DNA of 64,000 nucleotides from Akkermansiaceae bacterium (GCA_030725745.1 JANRFH010000006.1:43120-107119); one strand, 5' to 3'; counted from the stretch's first letter, positions 1 through 8,896 are shown. Notes: generated from the letters alone by a model not told the origin. Program-made: numbers and translations.

Positions 1-32
1 CGCAAATCCGTTTCCGGGAGAGCGATAGGAAC

Positions 33-98
33 GTGGCGGCGGATTGCATCCGCCATGCCAAAACATGATAAGGCATGGCGGATGCGATCCGCCACCAC
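33..98. repeat. 27-bp inverted repeat just after miaA
   Basis: Arms at 33-59 and 72-98 pair over 27 bp with two mismatches around a 12-nt loop. The inner part is itself palindromic, with GGCGGAT and ATCCGCC blocks. It abuts the miaA stop codon (99-101), so it could end miaA transcription, but there is no clear run of T after it in the miaA direction. The structure resembles a REP-type mobile palindrome as much as a classical terminator. Confidence 0.7.
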
Positions 99-965
99 CT
101 ACAGCTCCACCCGCTGCAACCACTTCTCGCGCTTGAACCATGTCTCTTGACGCTTCGCATACTGGCGGGTGGCGAAGACGATGAGTTGCTCGCATTCGTC
201 GCGGGAAATCTCTCCGGCGATAAGGCGGCGGATCTCACCGACTCCGATAGCTTTTTCCCAGTTTCCATGGATGCCTGCGAGTGCTGCAACTTCCTCAATG
301 GCACCTTCGGAGAGCATTTGCTGAGTCCGTTGGGCGATGCGTGAGTGGAGCTCTGGCCGATCCCGGATGAGCCAAAAACCTTTGAGCGAACGCTCACGCT
401 CGCGGGTTTTCACTTCCCAGCCGTCGCGGAGTGCGGAGACTTTTTCCCCGGTGAGAAGGCAGATTTCCAATGAACGGGAAACAAAACGGCGGTTCGTGCG
501 GCTGACTTGGGCGGCTTCTAGCGGATCGAGCTTTTCTAAATCCGCCAGCAGATCCTCTAACGGGCGGGAATCCATTTCCGCACGAAGTTCCAGATCGCCT
601 TTCGGCAGCGGCGAGGCGCCGTGGGTGAGGAATTTCAGGTAGAGTCCCGAGCCGCCGACGACGATGGGAGTTTTTCCCCTACTCTGGATTTCTGAAATCA
701 CCGGCAGCGCTAGTTCGGAGAAACGTCCGGCATCGCATTTCTCGCCCGGCTCGAGGATGCCGAAGAGGCGGTGGGGAAACTGCGATTTTTCCTCTACCGA
801 GGGAGCCGCGCTGATGGTCTCAATGCCACGGAAAAGCTGGAAGGCGTCCCCGTTGACGATTTCACCGCCGAGCTCCCCGGCGAGTTTCAGGGCGTAGGCG
901 GTTTTGCCGGAGGCCGTGGCACCGCAGACGTAGATGGGCTCGTGCGCAGAATCAGATTTCACCAC
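99..965 (-). CDS. miaA: tRNA dimethylallyltransferase
   Basis: This 288-aa protein transfers a dimethylallyl group to the N6 of A37 in tRNAs that read UNN codons, in the cytoplasm. The P-loop GATASGKT lies near residues 15-22, followed by the family motif IVNGDAFQLFRG, where the usual sequence is SaDSmQvYrg. VVGGSGLYLKFL and the R-x-x-QxWF-like region FATRQYAKRQETWFKRE near the C-terminus also match MiaA. Length is normal for the shorter members of the family. Its start overlaps the end of rsgA by 14 bp, so the two are probably translationally coupled. The stop codon is followed immediately by a long inverted repeat. Confidence 0.95.
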   Translation of the reverse strand: MVKSDSAHEPIYVCGATASGKTAYALKLAGELGGEIVNGDAFQLFRGIETISAAPSVEEKSQFPHRLFGILEPGEKCDAGRFSELALPVISEIQSRGKTPIVVGGSGLYLKFLTHGASPLPKGDLELRAEMDSRPLEDLLADLEKLDPLEAAQVSRTNRRFVSRSLEICLLTGEKVSALRDGWEVKTRERERSLKGFWLIRDRPELHSRIAQRTQQMLSEGAIEEVAALAGIHGNWEKAIGVGEIRRLIAGEISRDECEQLIVFATRQYAKRQETWFKREKWLQRVEL

Positions 966-2055
966 GAAGATCTTTTTCGAGCTGGATGCGGTCGTCGAGG
1001 TTGCGCGCTTTCACCCGGTGATTGCGTTTGTGCCAACGTTCGGTGGCCATCTGGCGTTTTTTCGCACGTTTCTGCAGCGCGGCGATTTCCTCATCGAGAT
1101 TCAGGAAAGACTCGTAACGTGCGGGATCGAGCTTACCGCTCTCGACCGCCTCACGAATCGCGCAGCCTTTGTCGGTGCCGTGGCTGCAATCGGCGAACTT
1201 GCATTGCGAAGCAAGATCCGCGACATCCTCGAAACTGGCGCGAAGGATGTTTTCATCCATCCACATCTGGATCTCGCGCATCCCCGGATTGTCGATGAGC
1301 ATGCCGCCGCTATCGAGCGGGACTAGCTCGCGGCAGGTGGTGGTGTGGCGGCCTTTTCCGGTCGTCTCGTTCACCTCGCTCGTCCACTGCCATTCGTCGC
1401 CGTAGAGCTGGTTGACGAGGGTGGACTTTCCCACGCCGCTAGAACCTACGATGCACATCGTAATTCCCTTGCCGAGGTGCGAGCGAATCGCTTTCAGCCC
1501 CTCCCCCTTGAGTGCGGAGGTGATGTGCACGGTGGCATCTGGAGAAAGCGCGGAAATTTCAGCGGCAGCCGTTTTCAGTTCCTCTTTGGTGAAAAGGTCG
1601 GATTTGTTCAGCAGCACCACAGCCTTCGCACCACTGCGATTGATGAGCGTGAAATACCGCTCCATGCGGCGGAGATTGTAGTCCGATCCTGCATCGGTGA
1701 CGACAGTCACCACATCAATGTTCGCTCCGATGACCTGCGCTTGGCTGCTATTTCCCGGCATTTTCCGCGAAAACACCGTGCGTCTCGGTAACTGCACGCG
1801 GATGATGCTCGGTGTATTTTCATCACCCTCTTCGATGGCCACCCAATCTCCGACAGCGGGGAGATCCGAATCGATAGCGGCGGCGTTCCAGAGACGCCCG
1901 CAGAGGATGCAGTGTATTTCATCACCACCTTCGAGGATTGCGGAAAAATTGATGGAGGTCTCGCGGATCAGGCGTGCGGGGACGAGGCCTTTCCCGGCAT
2001 GTGGGGCGAAGGCTGCTTCGAGTTCTGGCGTCCATCCGAGTTCCTTGAGGGTCAT
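952..2055 (-). CDS. rsgA: ribosome small subunit-dependent GTPase A
   Basis: RsgA is a circularly permuted GTPase that helps late maturation of the 30S subunit. The 367-aa reading has an N-terminal OB-like part, then G4 (LLNKSDL), G1 (GSSGVGKSTLVNQL) and G3 (DNPGMRE) in the permuted order. A zinc-binding C-terminal segment follows with C-x5-C-x-H-x6-C spacing (QCKFADCSHGTDKGC). I chose the ATG at 2055 (MTLKELGW) because the 22 residues upstream do not resemble the family; an in-frame ATG at 2121 would give 389 aa. The gene overlaps miaA by 14 bp. No strong ribosome-binding site is visible for either start. Confidence 0.93.
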   Translation of the reverse strand: MTLKELGWTPELEAAFAPHAGKGLVPARLIRETSINFSAILEGGDEIHCILCGRLWNAAAIDSDLPAVGDWVAIEEGDENTPSIIRVQLPRRTVFSRKMPGNSSQAQVIGANIDVVTVVTDAGSDYNLRRMERYFTLINRSGAKAVVLLNKSDLFTKEELKTAAAEISALSPDATVHITSALKGEGLKAIRSHLGKGITMCIVGSSGVGKSTLVNQLYGDEWQWTSEVNETTGKGRHTTTCRELVPLDSGGMLIDNPGMREIQMWMDENILRASFEDVADLASQCKFADCSHGTDKGCAIREAVESGKLDPARYESFLNLDEEIAALQKRAKKRQMATERWHKRNHRVKARNLDDRIQLEKDLRGEI

Positions 2056-2204
2056 GCGTGGCTGGAATGTAATGCCTTTCCCTTCGGTTATCGAGAATTT
2101 CCCGTCCAGAATGGGGGGCACGGAAAAGGACGGAGCATTTCTGCCCCGCCCTTCGGTTTGATTTGAGGATTACGCTTCGGAAACTTTCCTGAAGTTGAAG
2201 CGGA

Positions 2205-2234
2205 ATCGGCAGACGCTCAGAGGTTTCTGCCGAT
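2205..2234 (-). terminator. hairpin downstream of the 2275-2694 gene
   Basis: A perfect 9-bp inverted repeat (2205-2213 with 2226-2234, ATCGGCAGA / TCTGCCGAT) sits about 40 bp beyond the stop of the minus-strand gene ending at 2275. It lacks a clear T tract in that direction, so rho-independent termination is only a possibility. Confidence 0.35.
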
Positions 2235-2274
2235 GCCGCACCAGTAAGGAGGCATCTTTCTGCGAATCCCGATG

Positions 2275-2694
2275 TTATATCCGGAACTGCCAGAGTCCTT
2301 CCGTCTCGCGGTCGCGCCATGCGGGCCTGCGTGAGATGGGATCCTGGAGTGTCCTGATGATTTTCCGTCCGCCTGCAAAGAGGAAGGAATAGCAATCGAT
2401 GACTACCACATCGAGACCCATGTAATAGGTATCGTTGAGGGTGGTCACGGATTCTGCTCCGAAAACACCGGCGAGGTGTTCTTGCAGCAGCAATGCTTCC
2501 TTTTTGCCGAGGAAAAGGAATGCCGGGGTTTCCCCGTCGTTACTTTTCGAGCGAACAAGACCGGATACAGCCTCGACATCCCAGATATCTGACATGGTCA
2601 GATCAGGGGTGACGGTTGCCACATCCGGCAGCGGTCCATGTTGTTGTGTGATGTTCATTTTTGTTTCGAGCAGTTCTTCTATTCTAATACTCAT
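2275..2694 (-). CDS. hypothetical protein, 139 aa
   Basis: I do not recognise this protein. It has no signal peptide or membrane span. It starts with a polar region (residues 1-45), followed by a compact mixed alpha/beta part. That part contains a hydrophobic core around AFLFLGKKEALLLQEHL and a GLDVVVIDCYSFLFAGG stretch. The C-terminus is charged and rich in Arg and Trp. The frame is judged real because it fills the space between rsgA and the divergent MotA-like operon, and its composition is plausible for a soluble protein. A second ATG at codon 13 is an alternative start. Nothing nearby suggests a function. Confidence 0.6.
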   Translation of the reverse strand: MSIRIEELLETKMNITQQHGPLPDVATVTPDLTMSDIWDVEAVSGLVRSKSNDGETPAFLFLGKKEALLLQEHLAGVFGAESVTTLNDTYYMGLDVVVIDCYSFLFAGGRKIIRTLQDPISRRPAWRDRETEGLWQFRI

Positions 2695-2876
2695 GTTTTC
2701 TTAAGCACCCGGCGTGCCAGCGGCTGAGCTGCTGCATCTCGGTGCATGAGACCGATTACTACGCAGCGAACCCCGCAAGTTTTTCACCAGACACGGTAAA
2801 CTTACCCAACGATTTATATCCAGCCACTTAACCTAGGTTGCAAAAGCGTCACATAAAAATTCCGGGACACATCTCG

Positions 2877-2970
2877 TTGAAAATATCACCCAAACTGGGG
2901 ATAGTAATTTTTTCTACACTAAAACAAGATCGCCACTACGGTTGTCACACAGTAAATAAGCGACTTAACT
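2877..2970 (+). promoter_or_regulatory. candidate promoters of the MotA/ExbD-like operon
   Basis: The 292-bp gap between the divergent gene at 2694 and the start at 2987 holds no gene. Two sigma70-like arrangements with 17-bp spacers are visible: TTGAAA (2877-2882) with GATAGT (2900-2905), and TTGTCA (2942-2947) with TTAACT (2965-2970). The first leaves a more usual leader length. Both are read by eye only. Confidence 0.25.
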
Positions 2971-2986
2971 TTCTTCCCAAAAATCC

Positions 2987-4282
2987 ATGCTAGTTCCATG
3001 CCCCCATTGCAAAACCGACCTTGATGCCTCGCCGGATCACTACGGTCAGACCGTCCAGTGCCCCGCTTGTAGCGGTCGCCTGCAGATTCCTGCCGCAGCA
3101 GACGAGCCAACAAAAACCGATCACTCTGGCACTGCACGCCCGAATCGCTCCGGCTGGGAGGAAACCGATCATGCCAACGTCGATTTCGGAAAAAGCCTCC
3201 TCATCGGAGGTGCCATCACAGTGGTCTTCCTAGGCGCGCTTTTCCCCTTTAAGGACAGTTTCGGAGCCATATTTATTAATCGTGGATGGGTCAACTGGGC
3301 GGAAACCTTCCTGTTCATATGGGGCATGACCATCCTCTTCATGAAACTGAAGAAAAATCAGCATCAGGAACGCGCCACCCTACTTGAGCTTTTCCCAGCC
3401 CGTATCGGATCGGAAATCCACCGCGAAAATGTCGGCGAGTTCATCGACAACATCTACAAAACCCCTCTCACCCTGCGCGACAGCTTGTTCGTCAACCGTA
3501 TACGCAAAGCCCTCGAACTCTTCGAAAAACGCGGCGACAATTCCGAGGTCGCTGCCTTCCTCTCCACCCAGTCAGACATCGATGCGAACCGCTCCTCAGG
3601 CTCCTACTCGCTGCTAAAAGTCTTCCTCTGGGCCATCCCTATCCTCGGTTTCATCGGCACGGTCATGGGGCTCTCCGTTGCCGTCGGCTCGCTCGCCATG
3701 GGCGACAACGCCGACCCCGAAGCACTCAAACAATCCATCAACAGCCTCACCGGAGGCCTTGGTGTCGCCTTCGATACCACCTTGCTCGGCCTCATTCTCT
3801 CCATGCTGATGAGTTTCCCCATGGCAGCTGTGCAGAAAAAGGAAGACGAGACACTCACCCTCATCGACGCCTTCACCACAGAGAAACTCCTGCCCAAGCT
3901 CAACGATAGTAAAAACCCCGTCTCAGATAGCCTACTAGAGCAGGCCGATAGCATCCCGCAGCTCGTCGCATCCCTCGCCCGCGCCCACGAGACTTTCCTA
4001 GTCAACCTCAACGAATCCACCCGCCAACTCAAAGAAAGCGGGAAGTTCATGGAAGATCGACTCAACAAGCATCAAGAAATCGTCCAAACAAACTTCACCA
4101 CCGCCGTGGAAAAACTCACCGATACCAGCGGCGAAGTCTTCATCAAATCACACATCGAACTGGCTAAGACCTTCGATAAAATCGCCAACGGCATCGACCT
4201 CATCAACCACGCCCTCCGCGATCTCGGCCAAAACAAGATCCCGGACAGCGCGAAAAGGAAGAAGGGCTTCTTCAGCAGGTAA
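2987..4282 (+). CDS. MotA/TolQ/ExbB-type proton channel with N-terminal zinc ribbon
   Basis: This 431-aa inner-membrane protein is predicted to form the ion-channel ring that drives a MotB/ExbD-like partner. Residues 1-35 form a small zinc ribbon with C5-x2-C8 and C25-x2-C28. Hydrophobic spans lie near 70-88, 104-119, 212-236 and 257-282. The last two carry the family signature: a GFIGTVMGLS segment, then GLGVAFDTTLLGL. A long helical cytoplasmic tail (about 290-410) follows and the C-terminus is basic. The N-terminal ribbon is not part of ordinary ExbB, TolQ or MotA. It is followed after 15 bp and then 6 bp by two single-span coiled-coil genes, so a three-component complex is likely. The force-receiving partner is unknown. 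Confidence 0.85.
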   Translation: MLVPCPHCKTDLDASPDHYGQTVQCPACSGRLQIPAAADEPTKTDHSGTARPNRSGWEETDHANVDFGKSLLIGGAITVVFLGALFPFKDSFGAIFINRGWVNWAETFLFIWGMTILFMKLKKNQHQERATLLELFPARIGSEIHRENVGEFIDNIYKTPLTLRDSLFVNRIRKALELFEKRGDNSEVAAFLSTQSDIDANRSSGSYSLLKVFLWAIPILGFIGTVMGLSVAVGSLAMGDNADPEALKQSINSLTGGLGVAFDTTLLGLILSMLMSFPMAAVQKKEDETLTLIDAFTTEKLLPKLNDSKNPVSDSLLEQADSIPQLVASLARAHETFLVNLNESTRQLKESGKFMEDRLNKHQEIVQTNFTTAVEKLTDTSGEVFIKSHIELAKTFDKIANGIDLINHALRDLGQNKIPDSAKRKKGFFSR

Positions 4283-4297
4283 CTCCTTTCCCGACCC

Positions 4298-5107
4298 ATG
4301 CCCAAGCGCAGAGACAGCAGCGGAGAAGGGGTTTCCCTCTTCCCTTTCATGAGCATCTTGGCATGCCTCATCGGTATCCTCACGCTCATGATCAGCGTCA
4401 CCATGCAGCTCAAGCAGATGGACAATGCCGGACGCACCGAAGAAGAAAAAGCCCGCGCCATTGAAAACCGCGACCTGAAAAAGGAAGCCGAAAAAATCGA
4501 AGCGGACATCAAAAAGTTAGAGGAAAAACTCGAACGCGAAAATGCCACCGCCTCCGAGCTCGCCAAACTGGAAGACCGCAAGATCATCCTCCGCACTCAG
4601 CTGGACGAAGCACAACAGGATCCAGAGCAAACGGATGCAGAGCTCCAGAAACTCATCGAACAACTCAAACAAGAAACCGTCGCTCTGAAAACATCGCGCC
4701 CCCCGTTGAACAAGCGCTTGGAAGAACTCAAAGCAGAGCTCGCGAAACGAAAAGACCCCCCGAAACCTGTCGAATCCGTCGTCATCAAGCCCGGTGGCAC
4801 AGGAGTTAGCGCAGCTAGCAGGCTGTTCTTCGTAGAATGCAATTCCTCTGGAATTGTCATCCTCAGTGGCCCGCTCACTTCGAAAAGCATTGCAACAAAT
4901 GCCATCGCCAAAAGCACCGACTACCGCTCCTTTGCAGAAGAAGTGAAACGCACCCGAGACTCCATGATCCTCTTTCTAGTCCGCAGATCCGGCAACGATG
5001 CCTATCGATGGGCGGCTGGCGTCGCTGAATCCGAATTCGAAGTCCTTATCGGCAAGCTCCCTGTCCCAAACGACGGGAAAATCGATCTATCACTTTTCCA
5101 AGAATAA
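4298..5107 (+). CDS. single-span coiled-coil protein, ExbD/MotB-like subunit lacking the membrane Asp
   Basis: This 269-aa protein has a short basic N-terminus, one membrane span (about residues 14-38), a long charged coiled coil (about 45-155) and a globular, presumably periplasmic C-terminal domain. The first 35 residues align without gaps to the next gene product (GVSLFPFMSIL here, GINLDSLMDAL there). The position equivalent to that protein's Asp20 is Ser19 here. By the logic of ExbD and MotB, this subunit could not carry the proton. It lies 15 bp after the MotA-like gene and 6 bp before its paralogue. The family assignment rests on topology and gene order rather than strong sequence similarity. 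Confidence 0.7.
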   Translation: MPKRRDSSGEGVSLFPFMSILACLIGILTLMISVTMQLKQMDNAGRTEEEKARAIENRDLKKEAEKIEADIKKLEEKLERENATASELAKLEDRKIILRTQLDEAQQDPEQTDAELQKLIEQLKQETVALKTSRPPLNKRLEELKAELAKRKDPPKPVESVVIKPGGTGVSAASRLFFVECNSSGIVILSGPLTSKSIATNAIAKSTDYRSFAEEVKRTRDSMILFLVRRSGNDAYRWAAGVAESEFEVLIGKLPVPNDGKIDLSLFQE

Positions 5108-5113
5108 CTACCG

Positions 5114-6229
5114 GTGGCACGCAAACGAAAGAACAGCTCCGACGGAGGGATCAATCTCGATTCCCTCATGGACGCACTCACCAACGTGGTGGCGGTGCTG
5201 ATCCTCGTGCTTCTTCTCGTGTCGGTCGATGCCGGCCGCAAAGTCCAACAATTCCTCGATGACCTAAAGCCAGCCACGCCCGAAGAAGTCATTGCATCCA
5301 AACAGCTCACCGAAGAACTCAAGAAGAAGCGCGAAGAAATCGAAGCCAAGATCAAGGAAGACCCTCCGTCACCCGAGCAGATTGAGGAAGAAAAACGCCG
5401 GATCGCACTTCTAGAGAAAAGCCTAGAGGAAAGTAAAGTCGCACTCGCCGACATCGATAAATTGCGCGAGTTGGAGAAAACGGTTCGCGAAGAACGAGAT
5501 AAGGAAAACGATACCAATACGGCCATACAGTTAGAAATTTCCGAACTTGAGGCGCTCTTGGATGAAACACCGGCTATCAAACCAGACACGCCGACTGTTG
5601 TGAACATCCCAAACAACCGGCCTATTCCAAGCGACGCAAACGTCTATTACGCCATCGCTGCAAAGGAACGCCTTCACATCATTGATCCGGTCACTCCGCT
5701 GAAAATCTTTGACGAAGAGTTTAAGAAAAACCGGCAGGAGTGGCTAGCCCAACGAATCCAACAAAAAGGCGCAGACCGCTACATCTACGATGGCAGGAAG
5801 ATTGCGAAGTATTTCGAAACCTTCGATTGGAAGAACCCTCGCGGGCAAAAAATCGAAATCCGCACCTATCCCACTTGGAACCGGCTCGAATTGGTGATTA
5901 CACCAGACCTCGAAAAGGGCGGCACTCCCACAGAGGAACTGTCTGTCAGGGGCAGTGAATTCTTCAACGCCGCCATCGCACTCAAACAGGATTTCAAAGC
6001 GGTTCTCATGTTCTACGTTAACACCGATTCCTTCCAAACCTACCTGGAAGCCCGGGCTCTTGCGGACAAGGCAAATATCGCCGCTGGTTGGGAGATCAAC
6101 GGATCGCGCGAGTACAAGGTCAGGCTCACTGAGATCGAGGTGAAGCGCCTCGAAGATCCTCCACCTCCTCCAGCCAATCCAGCTCCTCGCCCTCCTGGCC
6201 CGCCTCCCGTGAAGCCTAAGCTGGACTGA
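5114..6229 (+). CDS. ExbD/MotB-like coiled-coil stator subunit with conserved membrane Asp
   Basis: This 371-aa protein starts at a GTG codon. A basic N-terminus is followed by a span with an ExbD-like signature, SLMDALTNVVAVLILVLLLV, in which Asp20 is the likely proton carrier. A long Glu/Lys-rich coiled coil runs over about residues 60-165. An alpha/beta domain follows (about 175-345), and the tail is Pro-rich (PPPPPANPAPRPPGPPP). The Pro tail and coiled coil could span the periplasm, as in TolR or TonB-type partners, but this is inference. It is the last gene of the three-gene operon and converges on the GH2 gene with a 22-bp gap. Confidence 0.75.
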   Translation: MARKRKNSSDGGINLDSLMDALTNVVAVLILVLLLVSVDAGRKVQQFLDDLKPATPEEVIASKQLTEELKKKREEIEAKIKEDPPSPEQIEEEKRRIALLEKSLEESKVALADIDKLRELEKTVREERDKENDTNTAIQLEISELEALLDETPAIKPDTPTVVNIPNNRPIPSDANVYYAIAAKERLHIIDPVTPLKIFDEEFKKNRQEWLAQRIQQKGADRYIYDGRKIAKYFETFDWKNPRGQKIEIRTYPTWNRLELVITPDLEKGGTPTEELSVRGSEFFNAAIALKQDFKAVLMFYVNTDSFQTYLEARALADKANIAAGWEINGSREYKVRLTEIEVKRLEDPPPPPANPAPRPPGPPPVKPKLD

Positions 6230-6251
6230 CCCTCAGAAGCCGGCTTTTATA

Positions 6252-8165
6252 TTAGGGTTTCCACAAGCCTTTGAATACATCGCGCACCATCTTCGGCTCG
6301 CCATACTCGGTGTACATCCCCATGCGTGACCAGCCATTGTTGCCTTTGTTGCCGGTATAGGTCTTGCGGGATCGGTAGTCGGTCAGCAGCCAGTAGGTGT
6401 AGCCAGAAAGCGGCGGGGTGTGCTGCTTTAGGACATCATACTGCCTTTGTAGTAGATCCGCCTGCCAGTCTTCGGTGCCTTTCTGCAACTTGCCGCCACG
6501 TTTACCGAGCCGCGACCATCCGCCGTTTTCAAGGATGATGAGCGGCTTACCGGGATTCTTTTCGGCGACCTCGCGCATGTCCGGATCGAGCAATTCGAAG
6601 GGATCCATGGCACCGCGGTATTGGTTGAAACCCACGGCATCCGCATGCTCGAAGTGTGGCATTCCTTTCGTCGGGTGCCAGGCAGCCCACGTCACCGGTC
6701 GCTGCTGAAAATCATGCTGATCCACCAATTCATGGCCTTTTTTTACGAACTCCTCATACTCATCGCAGAACTGGTGGGACTCATTGTGCAGCCCCCACAT
6801 GACAACCGAAGGATGGTTCATGAGATCCCACAACGCACAACGAGCGAGCGACTGAAAGATCGACTTAGGGTCTTCTGCCTGCGCACCCATGGATTTCTCT
6901 TTGTACCAAAATCCACCCCACTCACCGCACAGCATAATCCCCTGCCGGTCGGCGAGTTGATACGTCAACGGATGGCGCTCGGCGACATGGAGACGGATAA
7001 AATTCGCATCCGCATCGGTGGCCATTTTGAAAAGGGCTTCGTGATCCTGCTTCGTCAGTGCGTTGCCCCGCTTCGGGTGTTCCTCGTAAAAAGCCACGCC
7101 TTTGAGAAACACGTTCTTCCCATTAAGCGTGAAGGTATTTCCCTCAGTGCGAAACTCGCGGATTCCAAAATCCGAGCAGAGCTGATCCTTCACTTCATCG
7201 CCCACACGAAGCGTTGCCTTCAGGTTGTGGACAATCGGCGTATCCGGGCTCCATTGCCCCGCGTTGGGATTCAGTGCCACATCAAAACGAAGCACAGCAT
7301 TCTCACCTGGCTCCAGGTCGAACGGTTTCGGATCTATATCGCCAATTGCATCAGAAGAAATATCGATCAATCCCTCCGCAGACTGCTCTGAATGATTACT
7401 GATACAAACTGCCGCTTCCAAACGTCTCCCAACTGTGCGTATCTGAGTTTTCGCAATCGACACCGGGTTTTCCGTCAGCAGCGAAACCGAGCGGGAAATC
7501 CCCCCATAAGGCCAGTTATCCGGAGCCTTCGGATGGCGGGTGTGCAGATACTCGATCTCATCAAAGCCTTTGCCATTTTCCTTTTCGCGAAAATTCGGCA
7601 GGCGGATAATCTGCACCGCGAGCTGGTTCTTGCCGCTTTTCAAAGACGAAGTCGCATCGATGGAAAACGGCTGCCCACCACCCTCGTGCATCTCCAAAAG
7701 CTTGCCGTTTAGGTAAATCCTCACCCGGTGCGGAACACCTAGAAATTCTAGGCGATGGCGTTTGCCCGCGACTGGCTCAAACTCGAAATCGCGCTGATAC
7801 CAAACCGCCCCATCATACATCGGGGGATTCTTCTCGCTACGATCGCTCCAGTCCCAGAAACGCCCGCCGGGCATCATGTCCCAGCAATGCGGAACGGTCA
7901 CCTCTGTCCATGATGTTTCAGCAGCGATGCCCAAGTTTTCAGAATCAAAACGAAAATCCCACGCCCCATCCAATGACATGCGCTCACGATGCGGGTTCTC
8001 GACACGATCTTCAAAATCCGGACGAATTTCCCCGTAGTGAAACACCACAGGAAAGCCATCGACCTTCTCCGTGCGAATATCCATCGCATGAGAAAACGCA
8101 GGCGTATCAGCGAAATCATCGGCGAAACCGAGGAGCGGAAGCAAAAAAAGGAACAAGATGCGCAC
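6252..8165 (-). CDS. secreted glycoside hydrolase family 2 enzyme
   Basis: This 637-aa GH2 enzyme is probably a beta-galactosidase or beta-glucuronidase type hydrolase exported to the periplasm or outside. A short signal peptide (residues 1-15, ending GFA) leads into the sugar-binding jelly-roll (about 50-230), an Ig-like domain (about 235-335) and a TIM barrel (about 340-637). The acid/base is predicted as Glu462 in WGLHNES, the Asn-Glu pair typical of GH2, and the nucleophile as Glu546 in IILENGGW. Substrate specificity cannot be read from the sequence. It is not next to other glycan genes; the nearest neighbour upstream is a secreted nuclease on the same strand. Confidence 0.9.
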   Translation of the reverse strand: MRILFLFLLPLLGFADDFADTPAFSHAMDIRTEKVDGFPVVFHYGEIRPDFEDRVENPHRERMSLDGAWDFRFDSENLGIAAETSWTEVTVPHCWDMMPGGRFWDWSDRSEKNPPMYDGAVWYQRDFEFEPVAGKRHRLEFLGVPHRVRIYLNGKLLEMHEGGGQPFSIDATSSLKSGKNQLAVQIIRLPNFREKENGKGFDEIEYLHTRHPKAPDNWPYGGISRSVSLLTENPVSIAKTQIRTVGRRLEAAVCISNHSEQSAEGLIDISSDAIGDIDPKPFDLEPGENAVLRFDVALNPNAGQWSPDTPIVHNLKATLRVGDEVKDQLCSDFGIREFRTEGNTFTLNGKNVFLKGVAFYEEHPKRGNALTKQDHEALFKMATDADANFIRLHVAERHPLTYQLADRQGIMLCGEWGGFWYKEKSMGAQAEDPKSIFQSLARCALWDLMNHPSVVMWGLHNESHQFCDEYEEFVKKGHELVDQHDFQQRPVTWAAWHPTKGMPHFEHADAVGFNQYRGAMDPFELLDPDMREVAEKNPGKPLIILENGGWSRLGKRGGKLQKGTEDWQADLLQRQYDVLKQHTPPLSGYTYWLLTDYRSRKTYTGNKGNNGWSRMGMYTEYGEPKMVRDVFKGLWKP

Positions 8166-8245
8166 AACAAAGGTTTCGTTGATTCCGACAATTTCGCAAG
8201 AAATTCGGAATCACTCTTCAGCTTTCCAATTTACAGGACAGAGCA

Positions 8246-8812
8246 TCACTTCGAGGAGTCCTTCCATACACCCACGTCACCGCGCTTCGCTTGGCTTTCC
8301 AGTGCGTGGAGTTTCCGCAAATAACGTTCAGGCTCCGTCCCTTCCGGCCATTCGGCACCCATCCCGAACGCCCGAGCCAGTCCGGCAGAAACGAGGGCTT
8401 CGTCCAGCCTTTCTCCATCCTCGTTGATCACGACTGCGTAGTATCGATTCTTCTTCGATTGCCCACCGGCCTTCTCTTTCTGCGTATGCACGGTAAAGGG
8501 TTTTTGGAGAAATTTCCTCACAAACTCCTGCGCCTCCTTCCCCCACTTCACCACCTCATCTGGCTCGATCCCGAACTCCTTGCCTTGGGCAATGAGACGA
8601 TCCGGATAACGGACATCCGTTTCACCGCAGTCTACCCCGTATAGGCGGAATATATAAGTGTAGCCGGTCTGCGCTCGGACATTGAACGAGTCCCCGTCAA
8701 AATAACTGTCATCCACCAAGGAACACTTTTCGTAGATGATCCATTCCTTTGCGGCGAGCCGTGGAGCGATGGTGCAAATCAGAAGCGCGGCCATGAGGAA
8801 AAATTTTCTCAT
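8246..8812 (-). CDS. secreted thermonuclease-like (SNase) protein
   Basis: This is a 188-aa member of the staphylococcal nuclease fold. I chose the ATG at 8812 because it gives a clean signal peptide (MRKFFLMAALLICTIAPRLA, then a cleavage region); a start at 8854 would add 14 unrelated residues. Recognisable elements are DGDSFNV, RLYGVDCGET (the Arg and acidic positions of the SNase site) and GLARAFG near the C-terminus. It probably cleaves nucleic acid outside the cytoplasm. Some SNase-fold proteins are non-catalytic, so activity is inferred. Confidence 0.85.
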   Translation of the reverse strand: MRKFFLMAALLICTIAPRLAAKEWIIYEKCSLVDDSYFDGDSFNVRAQTGYTYIFRLYGVDCGETDVRYPDRLIAQGKEFGIEPDEVVKWGKEAQEFVRKFLQKPFTVHTQKEKAGGQSKKNRYYAVVINEDGERLDEALVSAGLARAFGMGAEWPEGTEPERYLRKLHALESQAKRGDVGVWKDSSK

Positions 8813-8896
8813 GGCTGGAGCTTGCCCGGATGCACGGGGTGGGACAAGCAGCAAGGAGTAGTCGCGCGGAGAGATCCGCGCCCCCTTGCGTGTGTC

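Noticed and set aside
6621-7391. 256-aa plus-strand frame opposite the GH2 gene
   Set aside because: No recognisable sequence and it lies wholly inside the GH2 gene.
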